Origin: Congregibacter sp.
GTDB lineage: Bacteria; Pseudomonadota; Gammaproteobacteria; Pseudomonadales; Halieaceae
Reading direction: 5' to 3'
Length of the DNA stretch: 6,387 bases
Assembly: GCA_013911345.1 (NCBI GenBank)
Contig: JACETJ010000078.1
Span: forward strand, 1 to 6,387
Shown here: piece after piece, positions 1 to 5,733 of the stretch
How the letters are laid out: each line of letters begins with the position of its first letter
How positions within the stretch are numbered: position 1 is the stretch's first letter
Position numbers and translations under genes: made by a program
The notes under the pieces: model-generated
Databases searched by the model: none
Told to the model about the DNA's origin: nothing
Seen by the model: only the letters and a program-made list of their open reading frames with translations

Positions 1-183
1 CTCAAGTACTTTGCGTGCCATTTCCGGGTAGTGCTCCAGCTCCAGCTCTGTCACCGCATGCTGGTCGGAGTGATCGCGCACGTATCCCGTGAAGGTGGCG
101 ACCGCGGCGCCTGGGCTGTCGCCAACGAGCTGGGCGTATTCGGCAGCGACGTCAATCGCCTCACTTTGCAATGACACCGACAC
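1..183 (-). CDS. moaE: MoaE, molybdopterin synthase catalytic subunit (partial, N-terminal 61 codons)
   Basis: MoaE is the large subunit of molybdopterin synthase. With thiocarboxylated MoaD it converts cyclic pyranopterin monophosphate into molybdopterin in the cytoplasm. Only the first 61 codons lie in the window; the frame is open to position 1. The translation shows the MoaE pattern of an AAVATFTGYVRDH segment followed by a VTELELEHYPEMA segment, close to the T-F-x-G-x-V-R-[ND]-H and L-x-L-E-H-Y-x-x-M stretches of known MoaE proteins, which are about 150 residues long. The likely start is a GTG at 183-181, one base after the moaD stop. A second in-frame GTG lies at 177-175. The G-rich end of moaD (its Gly-Gly codons) may act as the Shine-Dalgarno sequence. 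The tight junction implies translational coupling with moaD. Identity is confident; the exact start is less certain. Confidence 0.9.
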   Translation of the reverse strand, partial: MSVSLQSEAIDVAAEYAQLVGDSPGAAVATFTGYVRDHSDQHAVTELELEHYPEMARKVLE

Positions 184-184
184 G

Positions 185-469
185 CTAACCCCCGGTCATC
201 GGCGGAAAGAAGGCGAGCTCATCCCCCTCTGATACCAACGCGTCAGTGAACACCACCTTGTGGTTGAGCGCGTGTACCAGATTGGGTTGGTTCAGGGCCT
301 CTTTCCAGTCCGCACCACGCTGCGACAGCAGTTTTTTAATCGCCGCCACATCGACCTGAGCAGAGGCCTCTGGAACGTCCGAGAGCGCGAGCTCAAACTC
401 GCTTTCACCCAACGCCTCACGCAGTGCTGAGAACAATTTAATCGTGATGCTCACGTTGCCACTCGCCAC
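185..469 (-). CDS. moaD: MoaD, molybdopterin synthase sulfur-carrier subunit
   Basis: MoaD is a small ubiquitin-like sulfur carrier. Its C-terminal Gly-Gly is adenylated and thiocarboxylated by MoeB-type enzymes and donates sulfur to MoaE for dithiolene formation. The 94-residue product has the family start pattern ([14 protein letters not shown], residues 8-21) and ends in the diagnostic FFPPMTGG with a free terminal Gly-Gly. Typical MoaD proteins are about 80-85 residues. The start given is a GTG at 469-467, which has an AGGCGG stretch 5 nt upstream. An alternative GTG at 454-452 would give an 89-residue protein closer to the usual N-terminus but has a poorer ribosome site. Either start lies inside the end of moaC, giving an overlap of 32 or 17 nt and suggesting coupled translation. 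The gene is intact. Confidence 0.93.
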   Translation of the reverse strand: MASGNVSITIKLFSALREALGESEFELALSDVPEASAQVDVAAIKKLLSQRGADWKEALNQPNLVHALNHKVVFTDALVSEGDELAFFPPMTGG

Positions 470-935
470 TCACGCCGCCTGACTTGTGGGTCAACTGCGT
501 GTTTTCAATGATCATGCCGCGATCCATCGCCTTGCACATGTCATACAACGTCAATGCCGCGATAGAAGCTGCTGTCAGCGCCTCCATCTCCACACCCGTT
601 TGCCCCGTCACCTTGCAGGTCGCCTCAATCCGCACGCCGGGTAGATCCTCATCGGGGACCAAATCGATCCTGACCGAGGATAAGGGCAACGGGTGACACA
701 GCGGAATCAACTCCGAGCACTTTTTGGCCGCCTGAATGCCGGCAATACGCGCCACCGCCAACACATCACCTTTGGGGGTGTCGCCTCCCACAATGGCATC
801 TAGCGTCCTCGCCTGCATGCGCACACAGGAGGTGGCGGTGGCCTCGCGCGCGGTCACCGCCTTTTCGGTTACATCAACAATGTGCGCCCGTCCCGCATCG
901 TCAAGATGCGTCAGGCGATCTGAGTTCTCAGGCAT
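438..935 (-). CDS. moaC: MoaC, cyclic pyranopterin monophosphate synthase
   Basis: MoaC acts after the radical-SAM enzyme MoaA, converting 3',8-cyclo-7,8-dihydro-GTP to cyclic pyranopterin monophosphate, the first committed Moco intermediate. The 165-residue length is normal for the family. The N-terminus contains the common [14 protein letters not shown] segment (9-22). Active-site motifs are present: LCHPLPLS with His81, GVEMEALTA with Glu116 and Glu118, and YDMCKAMD with Asp132 and Lys135, which match the catalytic Asp/Lys pair of the E. coli enzyme. A KSGG motif follows at 151-154. The start is an ATG at 935-933 with no strong Shine-Dalgarno sequence in front. It heads the visible moaCDE operon. 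moaA is not in the window, so GTP cyclisation must be encoded elsewhere. The enzyme appears complete and functional. Confidence 0.97.
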   Translation of the reverse strand: MPENSDRLTHLDDAGRAHIVDVTEKAVTAREATATSCVRMQARTLDAIVGGDTPKGDVLAVARIAGIQAAKKCSELIPLCHPLPLSSVRIDLVPDEDLPGVRIEATCKVTGQTGVEMEALTAASIAALTLYDMCKAMDRGMIIENTQLTHKSGGVSGEWQREHHD

Positions 936-966
936 AGGCCAATGCTAACACTCCGGTGCGACAAAC

Positions 967-987
967 GGCATAAGCTGGCATGATGCC
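967..987. promoter_or_regulatory. Possible operator: palindrome plus direct repeat between divergent genes
   Basis: The 82-base gap between moaC (minus) and the MFS gene (plus) contains an 11-base perfect palindrome, GGCAT-G-ATGCC, at 977-987. A further direct copy of GGCAT lies at 967-971, exactly 10 bases (about one helical turn) before the left half. Such spacing fits a dimeric regulator binding site, and the gap must hold promoters for both directions. I see no convincing sigma-70 -35/-10 pair and do not recognise the site as that of a named regulator. Short palindromes arise by chance, so this is tentative. Confidence 0.25.
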
Positions 988-1017
988 CCTCTCCAGTGCG
1001 TTACCCCCGGACAAAGC

Positions 1018-2313
1018 ATGACCCCCGATCAGACCTCAGCACCGAGCATCCGTTACCGCTGGACGGTGCTCGTGATGCTGACGCTGGTTTACACCTTTAA
1101 TTTCATTGATCGTCAAATTCTGGTCATCCTGCAAGAACCGATCAAAGCTGACTTGGGGCTCAGTGATGCGCAACTGGGATTACTGACCGGCTTTAGCTTC
1201 GCGCTGGTCTACGTCACCGCGGGTATTCCCATCGCCTGGCTGGCCGATAGAAGTAATCGACGCAATATCGTCGTTGCCTCGCTGGCGTTTTGGTCATTCA
1301 TGACCGCCATCTCCGGTCTGGTACAGAACTTCGGCCAGTTGTTGGCGGCGAGATTGGGCGTGGGCGTGGGCGAAGCCGGCGGCTCCCCGCCTTCTCACTC
1401 CATGATCAGCGATTACTTTCCACCGAGCAGCCGTGGTACGGCTTTGTCGTTTTACAGCATGGGCATCTACATCGGTGTCCTGTTCGGCTTTGCCGCGGGC
1501 GGCTGGATCGCCCAGAATTTTGGCTGGCGCAATGCTTTTTTTGTGATCGGCATCCCCGGCATTCTCTACGCGCTCGCGGTGTTGTGGGTCGTCAAGGAAC
1601 CCAAGCGGGGCCAGTTCGATGTGGGTGGCACGCCCCCCAAATCCAGCCTCAGCGAGACCATGAACTGCCTGCGCGGCAGACCGACCTTCTGGTGGATCTC
1701 GATAGGCTGCGCATTCACTGCGTTTGTGTCTTACGGCAACGGCAATTTCATGCCCTCTTTCCTGATGCGGAACCACGGTCTGTCTCTGGCGGAGGTGGGC
1801 GCCATTCTCGGCTTGATCTCGGGCTTGTCAGGCGCTGCCGGCACCTTCCTCGGTGGCTTTCTGGCTGACCGCCTCAGCGTTAGAGATATCCGGTGGTATG
1901 TGTGGATACCCATGCTCGGGGGGGTAACCGCCATGATCCCGGCCTACTTCACCCTGCTGGGCGAGGACACGACGCTCATTATCGCCGCCATGATCCCCTC
2001 GCAAATTCTGGGCGCGCTGTATCTCGGACCCTGTATCGCTACCTGTCACAATCTGGTCTCTCCCGGCATGCGCGCTATGGCGTCTGCGATTTTGTATTTC
2101 GTGCTGAACATCATTGGCCTCGGGCTGGGCCCCTTGACCGTGGGTATTTTGAGCGACGCATTTGCGAGCACTTATGGGGACAACAACCTGCGCTACGCCA
2201 TGGCGGTCACGCTCGCCATCAGTCTGTTAGGCGTATTCTTTTTATGGATGGGCGCAGGGAGCCTGAAACGGGACTTGGAGAGCAACCAGCAGGCGCTGGC
2301 TCGCGCGGAATGA
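1018..2313 (+). CDS. Spinster-like major facilitator superfamily transporter
   Basis: This is a 431-residue inner-membrane permease of the major facilitator superfamily, with the expected length for 12 transmembrane helices. The first helix (about 14-37) carries the N-F-I-D-R stretch (Asp31-Arg32) typical of bacterial spinster-like MFS proteins. Helix 2 (about 51-75) is followed by the MFS loop motif ADRSNRR (76-82). Helix 4 contains RLGVGVGEAGGSPP (112-125), another hallmark of this branch. A hydrophilic central loop lies at about 193-222, and the second half has a weaker repeat of the loop motif, LADRLS (282-287). The start is an ATG at 1018 with only a weak GGA upstream. The substrate cannot be told from sequence; related proteins are usually annotated only as MFS permeases, and sugars, lipids or aromatic compounds are all possible. 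Its partner may be the dehydrogenase 127 nt downstream. Confidence 0.9.
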   Translation: MTPDQTSAPSIRYRWTVLVMLTLVYTFNFIDRQILVILQEPIKADLGLSDAQLGLLTGFSFALVYVTAGIPIAWLADRSNRRNIVVASLAFWSFMTAISGLVQNFGQLLAARLGVGVGEAGGSPPSHSMISDYFPPSSRGTALSFYSMGIYIGVLFGFAAGGWIAQNFGWRNAFFVIGIPGILYALAVLWVVKEPKRGQFDVGGTPPKSSLSETMNCLRGRPTFWWISIGCAFTAFVSYGNGNFMPSFLMRNHGLSLAEVGAILGLISGLSGAAGTFLGGFLADRLSVRDIRWYVWIPMLGGVTAMIPAYFTLLGEDTTLIIAAMIPSQILGALYLGPCIATCHNLVSPGMRAMASAILYFVLNIIGLGLGPLTVGILSDAFASTYGDNNLRYAMAVTLAISLLGVFFLWMGAGSLKRDLESNQQALARAE

Positions 2314-2422
2314 AACATCCAGAATGGGTTACCGAAGCAAACTGCCAGCCTGAATAACAGGGCAGACGAGCCCGATACTTCAACTTACACTGTGAGCTGC
2401 TATGCCGGTCACAGACCACGCC

Positions 2423-2432
2423 AGAAGAGAGG
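2423..2432 (+). promoter_or_regulatory. Ribosome binding site that fixes the dehydrogenase start
   Basis: The purine-rich stretch AGAAGAGAGG lies 8 bases before the ATG at 2441. An in-frame ATG at 2402 would add 13 residues (MPVTDHARREAIT), but it has no comparable site and would place this Shine-Dalgarno sequence inside the gene. The protein starting at 2441 begins MRAAVFHEPG, a normal N-terminus for medium-chain dehydrogenases. Confidence 0.7.
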
Positions 2433-2440
2433 CCATCACC

Positions 2441-3472
2441 ATGCGCGCCGCAGTATTCCACGAGCCAGGTACTCCCCTCACCATTGAGAATGTTGACGAC
2501 CCCTCACCCGGCGCCGGACAGGTGGTCATCGCGGTCAAACGCTGTGGCATCTGTGGCACTGACCTGCACGCTACCGAAGAGCACGATGGTCTGCTGGTTT
2601 CCGGCACCGTCATGGGCCACGAATTTGCCGGTGAAATCGTCGAGGTGGGCCAGAACTGCCCCACAGACTGGAAGCCCGGTCGCAAAGTCACCGGGCTACC
2701 CTCGCATTCGTGTGGGCGATGCCTGCCCTGCAAAACGGGCAAACCGATGCAGTGCGAGAACAACATCATTCTGGGCCTGCAACGCTCAGGCGGTTTTGCC
2801 GAGTACATGACCCTCGATACCCACAACTCGGTCCTGTTGCCCGACAGCGTCGACTGGGTAGAGGGCGCGCTTATCGAGCCGCTCGCTGTAGGCCTGCACG
2901 CGATCAACATGAGCACCGATATTCGCGGCAAACGCGTACTGATTTTGGGGGCTGGCCCAGTAGGACTGGCGGTTTCGTTCTGGTGCCGATTTATGGGTGC
3001 TTACCATATTGCAGTCACCGAGCCAGAGCAGCTCCGCCGAGAGAGCGCCCTGCAATTTGGTGCAGATGTGGCCTTCGCTTCAGGCAGACCGGCCGAGGTC
3101 TTGCCAGAGATCGAAAGGGCCTCAGGTGGACCACCCGATGTGGTGTTCGAATGTGTTGGTGTTCCCGGCATGATCGCAGAAGCAGTCGAATACGCGTGCC
3201 ACGGCGGTGAAATTATGGTCGTCGGCTTTTGCGCGCGCCCCGACACGCTGGTACCGGCGGCTGCCATGATGAAGGAGCTCACCGCTCGTTTTGTGGTTGC
3301 GTATGATAAAGCCGATTTCGACATGATCGCGGGACTTCTCGCCATGGACAAACTCGACGTCACTCATATGTGCACGGGCACGGTGGGCTTTCAGGATTTT
3401 TCCGAGGCGTTCGAAAGTCTCCGAACACCCAATTCACACTGCAAAATCATGCTCGACCCCGGGGCTTCCTAG
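2441..3472 (+). CDS. Zinc-dependent medium-chain alcohol dehydrogenase
   Basis: This cytoplasmic oxidoreductase of the medium-chain dehydrogenase/reductase superfamily interconverts an alcohol or polyol with its aldehyde or ketone using NAD(P). The protein is 343 residues from the chosen ATG, normal for the sorbitol/threonine/butanediol dehydrogenase branch. The GroES-like domain has catalytic zinc ligands Cys38 (CGICGTDLH), His60-Glu61 (GHEFAG) and probably Glu146 (LIEPLAV). The structural zinc loop has four cysteines at 91, 94, 97 and 105. The Rossmann domain carries GAGPVG at 170-175. Glu194 follows the second strand and favours NAD over NADP, by inference. All core residues are present. 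The substrate is unknown. The next gene begins 50 nt downstream, so the pair is probably one operon. A longer start at 2402 is possible but less likely. Confidence 0.92.
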   Translation: MRAAVFHEPGTPLTIENVDDPSPGAGQVVIAVKRCGICGTDLHATEEHDGLLVSGTVMGHEFAGEIVEVGQNCPTDWKPGRKVTGLPSHSCGRCLPCKTGKPMQCENNIILGLQRSGGFAEYMTLDTHNSVLLPDSVDWVEGALIEPLAVGLHAINMSTDIRGKRVLILGAGPVGLAVSFWCRFMGAYHIAVTEPEQLRRESALQFGADVAFASGRPAEVLPEIERASGGPPDVVFECVGVPGMIAEAVEYACHGGEIMVVGFCARPDTLVPAAAMMKELTARFVVAYDKADFDMIAGLLAMDKLDVTHMCTGTVGFQDFSEAFESLRTPNSHCKIMLDPGAS

Positions 3473-3477
3473 CCCCG
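3460..3477 (+). other. Stem-loop across the dehydrogenase stop codon
   Basis: CGGGGCT (3460-3466), a TCCT loop and AGCCCCG (3471-3477) form a perfect 7-bp, GC-rich hairpin that includes the last two bases of the TAG stop codon. No T-run follows, so it does not look like a full intrinsic terminator. It could protect the upstream mRNA end, or cause partial termination before the exported hydrolase gene. The pairing is seen directly; the function is inferred. Confidence 0.4.
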
Positions 3478-3522
3478 CAGATCCAACCTCTTCCGAAAAG
3501 ACACTAAGGAGCGATAACAATA

Positions 3523-4416
3523 ATGAAACTCTTTGTTCTGACTCTCTCGACAATGCTGTGTCTCATTTCATGGCACACAGACGTGACTGCCGAGCCTCAA
3601 GTGCGGTTTGAACGGAGCTACGTGACCCATGACTGGGGACAGGTTCACATCCTCGCTTCCGAGCCCGCTGTAGTGACACAGGCTACGCCGCTGGTTTGCT
3701 TCACACCCAACCCCTACTCTGGCAACTACTACCGGCTATTCATGGAAACACTTGGCAGCGACCGCATCATGATTGCGCCGGACTACCCAGGGATTGGTCA
3801 GTCTGATGATTACCCCGGCTCGCTCGACATGGCAGTGCTCGCCGATATCATGGCTGACACCCTGACCGCCATGGGCTGGGGGCCTGAGGGGCGTGGCCCG
3901 GTTGACCTCTGTGGTTACCATACAGGCACCATGCTGGCGACCGAGCTGGCCGTAAAACGTCCGGATCTGGTCAGGCGGGTCATTCTCATGGGGATCCCCT
4001 ACTACGATACCGAGGGACGCCAGGAAAGGTTCGACCGACTGGGCACGGTGAAACCCTGGCCTGACTCGTTCGCCGCGGTCGCACAGGACTGGATATTCGC
4101 TGTCGAGATGCGCAACGAGCAAGTGTCGCTGGAGCGCGCGTTTGGCAATTACCTCGAGTCGGCGGGTGCTTGGCAGGGTAAGGCGAGAATTTATGGCGCA
4201 GTGTTCCAGTACCCCGCTGAGGAGCGTGCGCCAAAGCTGGCTCATCCAGTGCTGGTGCTGAACCCCCACGGCAACCTGAAAGAACCTTCTCGGGCCTTCG
4301 CTGCCTTGATTGACGGCGCAACACTGATTGAGCTACCCGACCTCAAATATGGGATTTTTGATGCCTCACCGGAGGTACTGGCCTCTCACGCGCGCCCATT
4401 TTTGAATCAGCGCTGA
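3523..4416 (+). CDS. Exported alpha/beta-hydrolase-fold protein with non-serine nucleophile elbow
   Basis: This 297-residue protein starts with a Sec signal peptide: Lys2, a hydrophobic core at 3-17 and likely cleavage after V-T-A (23), implying a periplasmic or secreted product. The mature part follows the alpha/beta-hydrolase pattern: strand and turn CFTPNPYSGNYY (59-70), DYPGIGQSD (87-95), an elbow at 131-135 and a C-terminal PVLVLNP strand (242-248). The elbow reads G-Y-H-T-G, with His133 where Ser, Cys or Asp is expected. The acid-turn region reads N-P-H-G-N-L (247-252), and the usual His region reads L-K-Y-G-I-F-D (274-280) with Tyr276. The classical triad therefore seems absent although the fold signature is intact. 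It may be a pseudoenzyme, a binding protein or an enzyme with altered chemistry. A clear TAAGGAG site at 3505-3511 supports the ATG. Fold assignment is firm; function is unknown. Confidence 0.85.
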   Translation: MKLFVLTLSTMLCLISWHTDVTAEPQVRFERSYVTHDWGQVHILASEPAVVTQATPLVCFTPNPYSGNYYRLFMETLGSDRIMIAPDYPGIGQSDDYPGSLDMAVLADIMADTLTAMGWGPEGRGPVDLCGYHTGTMLATELAVKRPDLVRRVILMGIPYYDTEGRQERFDRLGTVKPWPDSFAAVAQDWIFAVEMRNEQVSLERAFGNYLESAGAWQGKARIYGAVFQYPAEERAPKLAHPVLVLNPHGNLKEPSRAFAALIDGATLIELPDLKYGIFDASPEVLASHARPFLNQR

Positions 4417-4432
4417 TCGCATCGCAGGCTCC

Positions 4433-4442
4433 ACCGGCCGGT
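4433..4442. repeat. 10-bp perfect palindrome after the hydrolase gene
   Basis: ACCGGCCGGT is fully self-complementary and lies 17 bases after the hydrolase stop. A second weak hairpin follows (AGGGC at 4447-4451 with GCCCT at 4462-4466). Neither is followed by a T-run, so termination here is doubtful. These are GC-rich short symmetries with no assigned role. Confidence 0.25.
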
Positions 4443-4474
4443 CCTTAGGGCTTGCGGATCGGCCCTTGGACTCA

Positions 4475-4496
4475 AAAGTTATATTGATGTAACTTT
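4475..4496. promoter_or_regulatory. AT-rich inverted repeat, candidate operator/promoter for the VOC gene
   Basis: Within the 115-base gap before the VOC gene, AAAGTTA (4475-4481) and TAACTTT (4490-4496) form a perfect 7-bp inverted repeat with an 8-base spacer. A direct repeat of TTATAT (4479-4484 and 4495-4500) overlaps both arms. The stretch is strikingly AT-rich compared with its surroundings and lies 36-57 bases upstream of the ATG, where a promoter and its repressor site would be expected. The half-site spacing suits a dimeric helix-turn-helix regulator. No unambiguous -35/-10 pair could be assigned. No regulator gene is adjacent. Confidence 0.45.
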
Positions 4497-4531
4497 ATAT
4501 CAAAGCAAAAAGCCCCCGTGGAGATCACGCT

Positions 4532-5131
4532 ATGAAACCCTCTTTCACAAGCCTGCTGTTACTGCTCATCCTGCCCCTCGCCCTGTCCTCTCAGGCGTAT
4601 GCTGGGCATCACGAAAAGGAAGAGGCCAGCGATCCGATCGCTGCGGCAGCGGAATTTCCGCTGTTACTGCGCCGCACTACGCTGATCGTGCGCGATATCG
4701 AAGCCTCGCTGAAGCTCTATCGTGATGGACTCGGCATGGAGGTGATTTACGATCAGGAGATTAATCGCCCACACTCCAGCGAGGATCGCGAGCAGCGCCT
4801 CAGGCTGATCTTCCTGAAAGCCTCGCACGATTATGTGGGGGTTATTGGCTTAATTGACTACGAATACGGCTATCCCGATCACCCCGCTCACACCAAGCCC
4901 GTGCGGCGCGAGGGATTTACACCAGGCAACGCGATTCTGCTTTTCAATACCGACGGCCTCGAGGACAAGTGGCCCACCATTGAAAATGCACCCGGCGTTG
5001 AAGTGATCAGCAAGCCCAAACTGACCGAGTACCCGGGCTATGGCGGTGTCGGCAAAATTCGCGTGTTGGTGTCCAAATTCTACGACGCCGATGGCTACAT
5101 TCTTGAGGTGAATCAGATCCTGACGGACTGA
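4532..5131 (+). CDS. Exported VOC/glyoxalase-fold protein
   Basis: This 199-residue protein has a strong Sec signal peptide: Lys2, a leucine-rich core at 8-18 and an A-Y-A cleavage site at 22-24. The mature protein begins Gly-His-His followed by an acidic and charged linker to about residue 35. A vicinal-oxygen-chelate (glyoxalase/bleomycin resistance/dioxygenase) domain follows: RRTTLIVRDIEASLKLYRDG (47-66) is the classic first beta-alpha unit, and FYDADGYILEVNQ (183-195) is the classic last strand with a probable metal-ligand Glu192. The position that usually carries the first metal-binding His is Arg48, so metal binding may be altered. A GGAG at 4520-4523, 8 nt before the ATG, supports the start. 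VOC proteins are mostly cytoplasmic, so export is unusual. The substrate is unknown; it could relate to the neighbouring exported hydrolase-fold protein. Confidence 0.85.
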   Translation: MKPSFTSLLLLLILPLALSSQAYAGHHEKEEASDPIAAAAEFPLLLRRTTLIVRDIEASLKLYRDGLGMEVIYDQEINRPHSSEDREQRLRLIFLKASHDYVGVIGLIDYEYGYPDHPAHTKPVRREGFTPGNAILLFNTDGLEDKWPTIENAPGVEVISKPKLTEYPGYGGVGKIRVLVSKFYDADGYILEVNQILTD

Positions 5132-5150
5132 CCCGCATACAGGGCAAAGC

Positions 5151-5169
5151 GCGTCTACCGATGAGACGC
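5151..5169 (+). other. Stem-loop downstream of the VOC gene
   Basis: GCGTCT (5151-5156) and AGACGC (5164-5169) form a perfect 6-bp stem with a 7-base loop, 20 nt after the VOC stop codon. The following bases are only loosely T-rich and contain no run, so it is at best a weak or factor-assisted terminator or an mRNA-end stabiliser. Confidence 0.35.
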
Positions 5170-5215
5170 CCGGCTTCTGTCTTGCATGTCAAAGGTGAGG
5201 GGAGTACGGTAGAGA

Positions 5216-5229
5216 AGCGCTTAGGCGCT
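5216..5229 (+). other. Short hairpin in the leader of the small membrane protein gene
   Basis: AGCGC (5216-5220), loop TTAG and GCGCT (5225-5229) form a compact 5-bp stem 31 nt before the ATG at 5261. It partly overlaps TATAGA (5229-5234), which could be a -10 element, although no good -35 lies at the right distance. The hairpin is real as pairing; any regulatory role is speculative. Confidence 0.25.
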
Positions 5230-5260
5230 ATAGATAACAACAATACCTGGGGGAAAAAAG

Positions 5261-5674
5261 ATGTCTGAACTCGACGTGTTCGGCTTTATCGGCATGAATC
5301 GGTCAATCTTCGCCACACTATTTTTGTGTGGGGTGTTAATGCCATTGGCCGTGGTTATCGTTGCCTACCTTTTCAGAAACTTTTCAACCGTCGTTCGCGG
5401 TAGCGCGATGGTGTCTGCCTTGATTGGGGTTGTGATGCTCACCTTCTTTACGATGGGTGCGCAAAATGCCTTGTTCATGATGCTGACTACGCTCAGCGAA
5501 ATGGCGGGGAATGGTTCTGAAATTGCGACCAGTTTTCTGACTTCGGCAGGCATGCCGATTGGAGAAACCATCAACCCGCCTGGCTGGATGATGGCGCTGT
5601 CGCTGGTGCAGGTGGTGATCAATCTTGTGCTGACCGTCTACGTGTTCCTGTTTGCCAAGTGGGAAAACAGCTGA
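5261..5674 (+). CDS. Small three-helix inner-membrane protein of unknown function
   Basis: This 137-residue hydrophobic protein belongs to no family I recognise. Three likely transmembrane segments are visible: about 16-38 (ending in VVIVAYLF before Arg39), about 48-75, and about 108-131 (ending in VYVFLF before Ala-Lys-Trp). A polar loop at about 79-107 containing NGS and INPPG lies between helices 2 and 3. By the positive-inside rule, Arg39 and Arg47 would put the first loop in the cytoplasm and the 79-107 loop in the periplasm, with the C-terminal KWENS cytoplasmic. There is no signal cleavage site or catalytic motif. The ribosome site is the G-run at 5248-5252 (TGGGGGA). The 129-nt gap from the VOC gene suggests its own promoter, and a strong terminator follows directly. 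It is a real gene judging by start context, membrane topology and the terminator. Confidence 0.75.
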   Translation: MSELDVFGFIGMNRSIFATLFLCGVLMPLAVVIVAYLFRNFSTVVRGSAMVSALIGVVMLTFFTMGAQNALFMMLTTLSEMAGNGSEIATSFLTSAGMPIGETINPPGWMMALSLVQVVINLVLTVYVFLFAKWENS

Positions 5675-5701
5675 TATTCAGACTTCTGTGCAATGTCTTA
5701 C

Positions 5702-5725
5702 AAGGGGGCCTAGGCCCCCTTTTTT
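5702..5725 (+). terminator. Strong rho-independent terminator
   Basis: AAGGGGGCCT (5702-5711) is followed immediately by its exact reverse complement (5712-5721), making a 20-bp perfect palindrome that leads into a run of six T residues (5720-5725). This is a textbook intrinsic terminator for the plus-strand small membrane protein gene, 28 nt past its stop. On the minus strand the stem is followed by TTGTAAG, so it would be weaker for the converging gene but may still block read-through both ways. Confidence 0.93.
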
Positions 5726-5733
5726 ATCGCACA

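Noticed and set aside
936..1017. Moco riboswitch upstream of the moa operon
   Set aside because: The gap is only 82 bases including both promoters, too short for the large Moco riboswitch, and no matching conserved stems are visible.
1290..1868. 192-codon open frame inside the MFS gene, plus several long minus-strand frames over the same gene
   Set aside because: Their translations are Arg/His/Gly-rich with no domain pattern, as expected for shadow frames of a GC-rich gene. The MFS frame carries all the family motifs.
2402..2440. N-terminal extension of the dehydrogenase from an ATG at 2402
   Set aside because: The 13 extra residues do not resemble the family N-terminus, and the good Shine-Dalgarno sequence at 2423-2432 lies just upstream of the ATG at 2441.
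3736..4324. Minus-strand open frames opposite the hydrolase gene
   Set aside because: No recognisable motif or ribosome site; the plus-strand frame has a signal peptide and hydrolase-fold pattern, so these are antisense shadows.
4447..4466. Intrinsic terminator after the hydrolase gene
   Set aside because: The stem is only 5 bp with a 10-base loop and no T-run follows.
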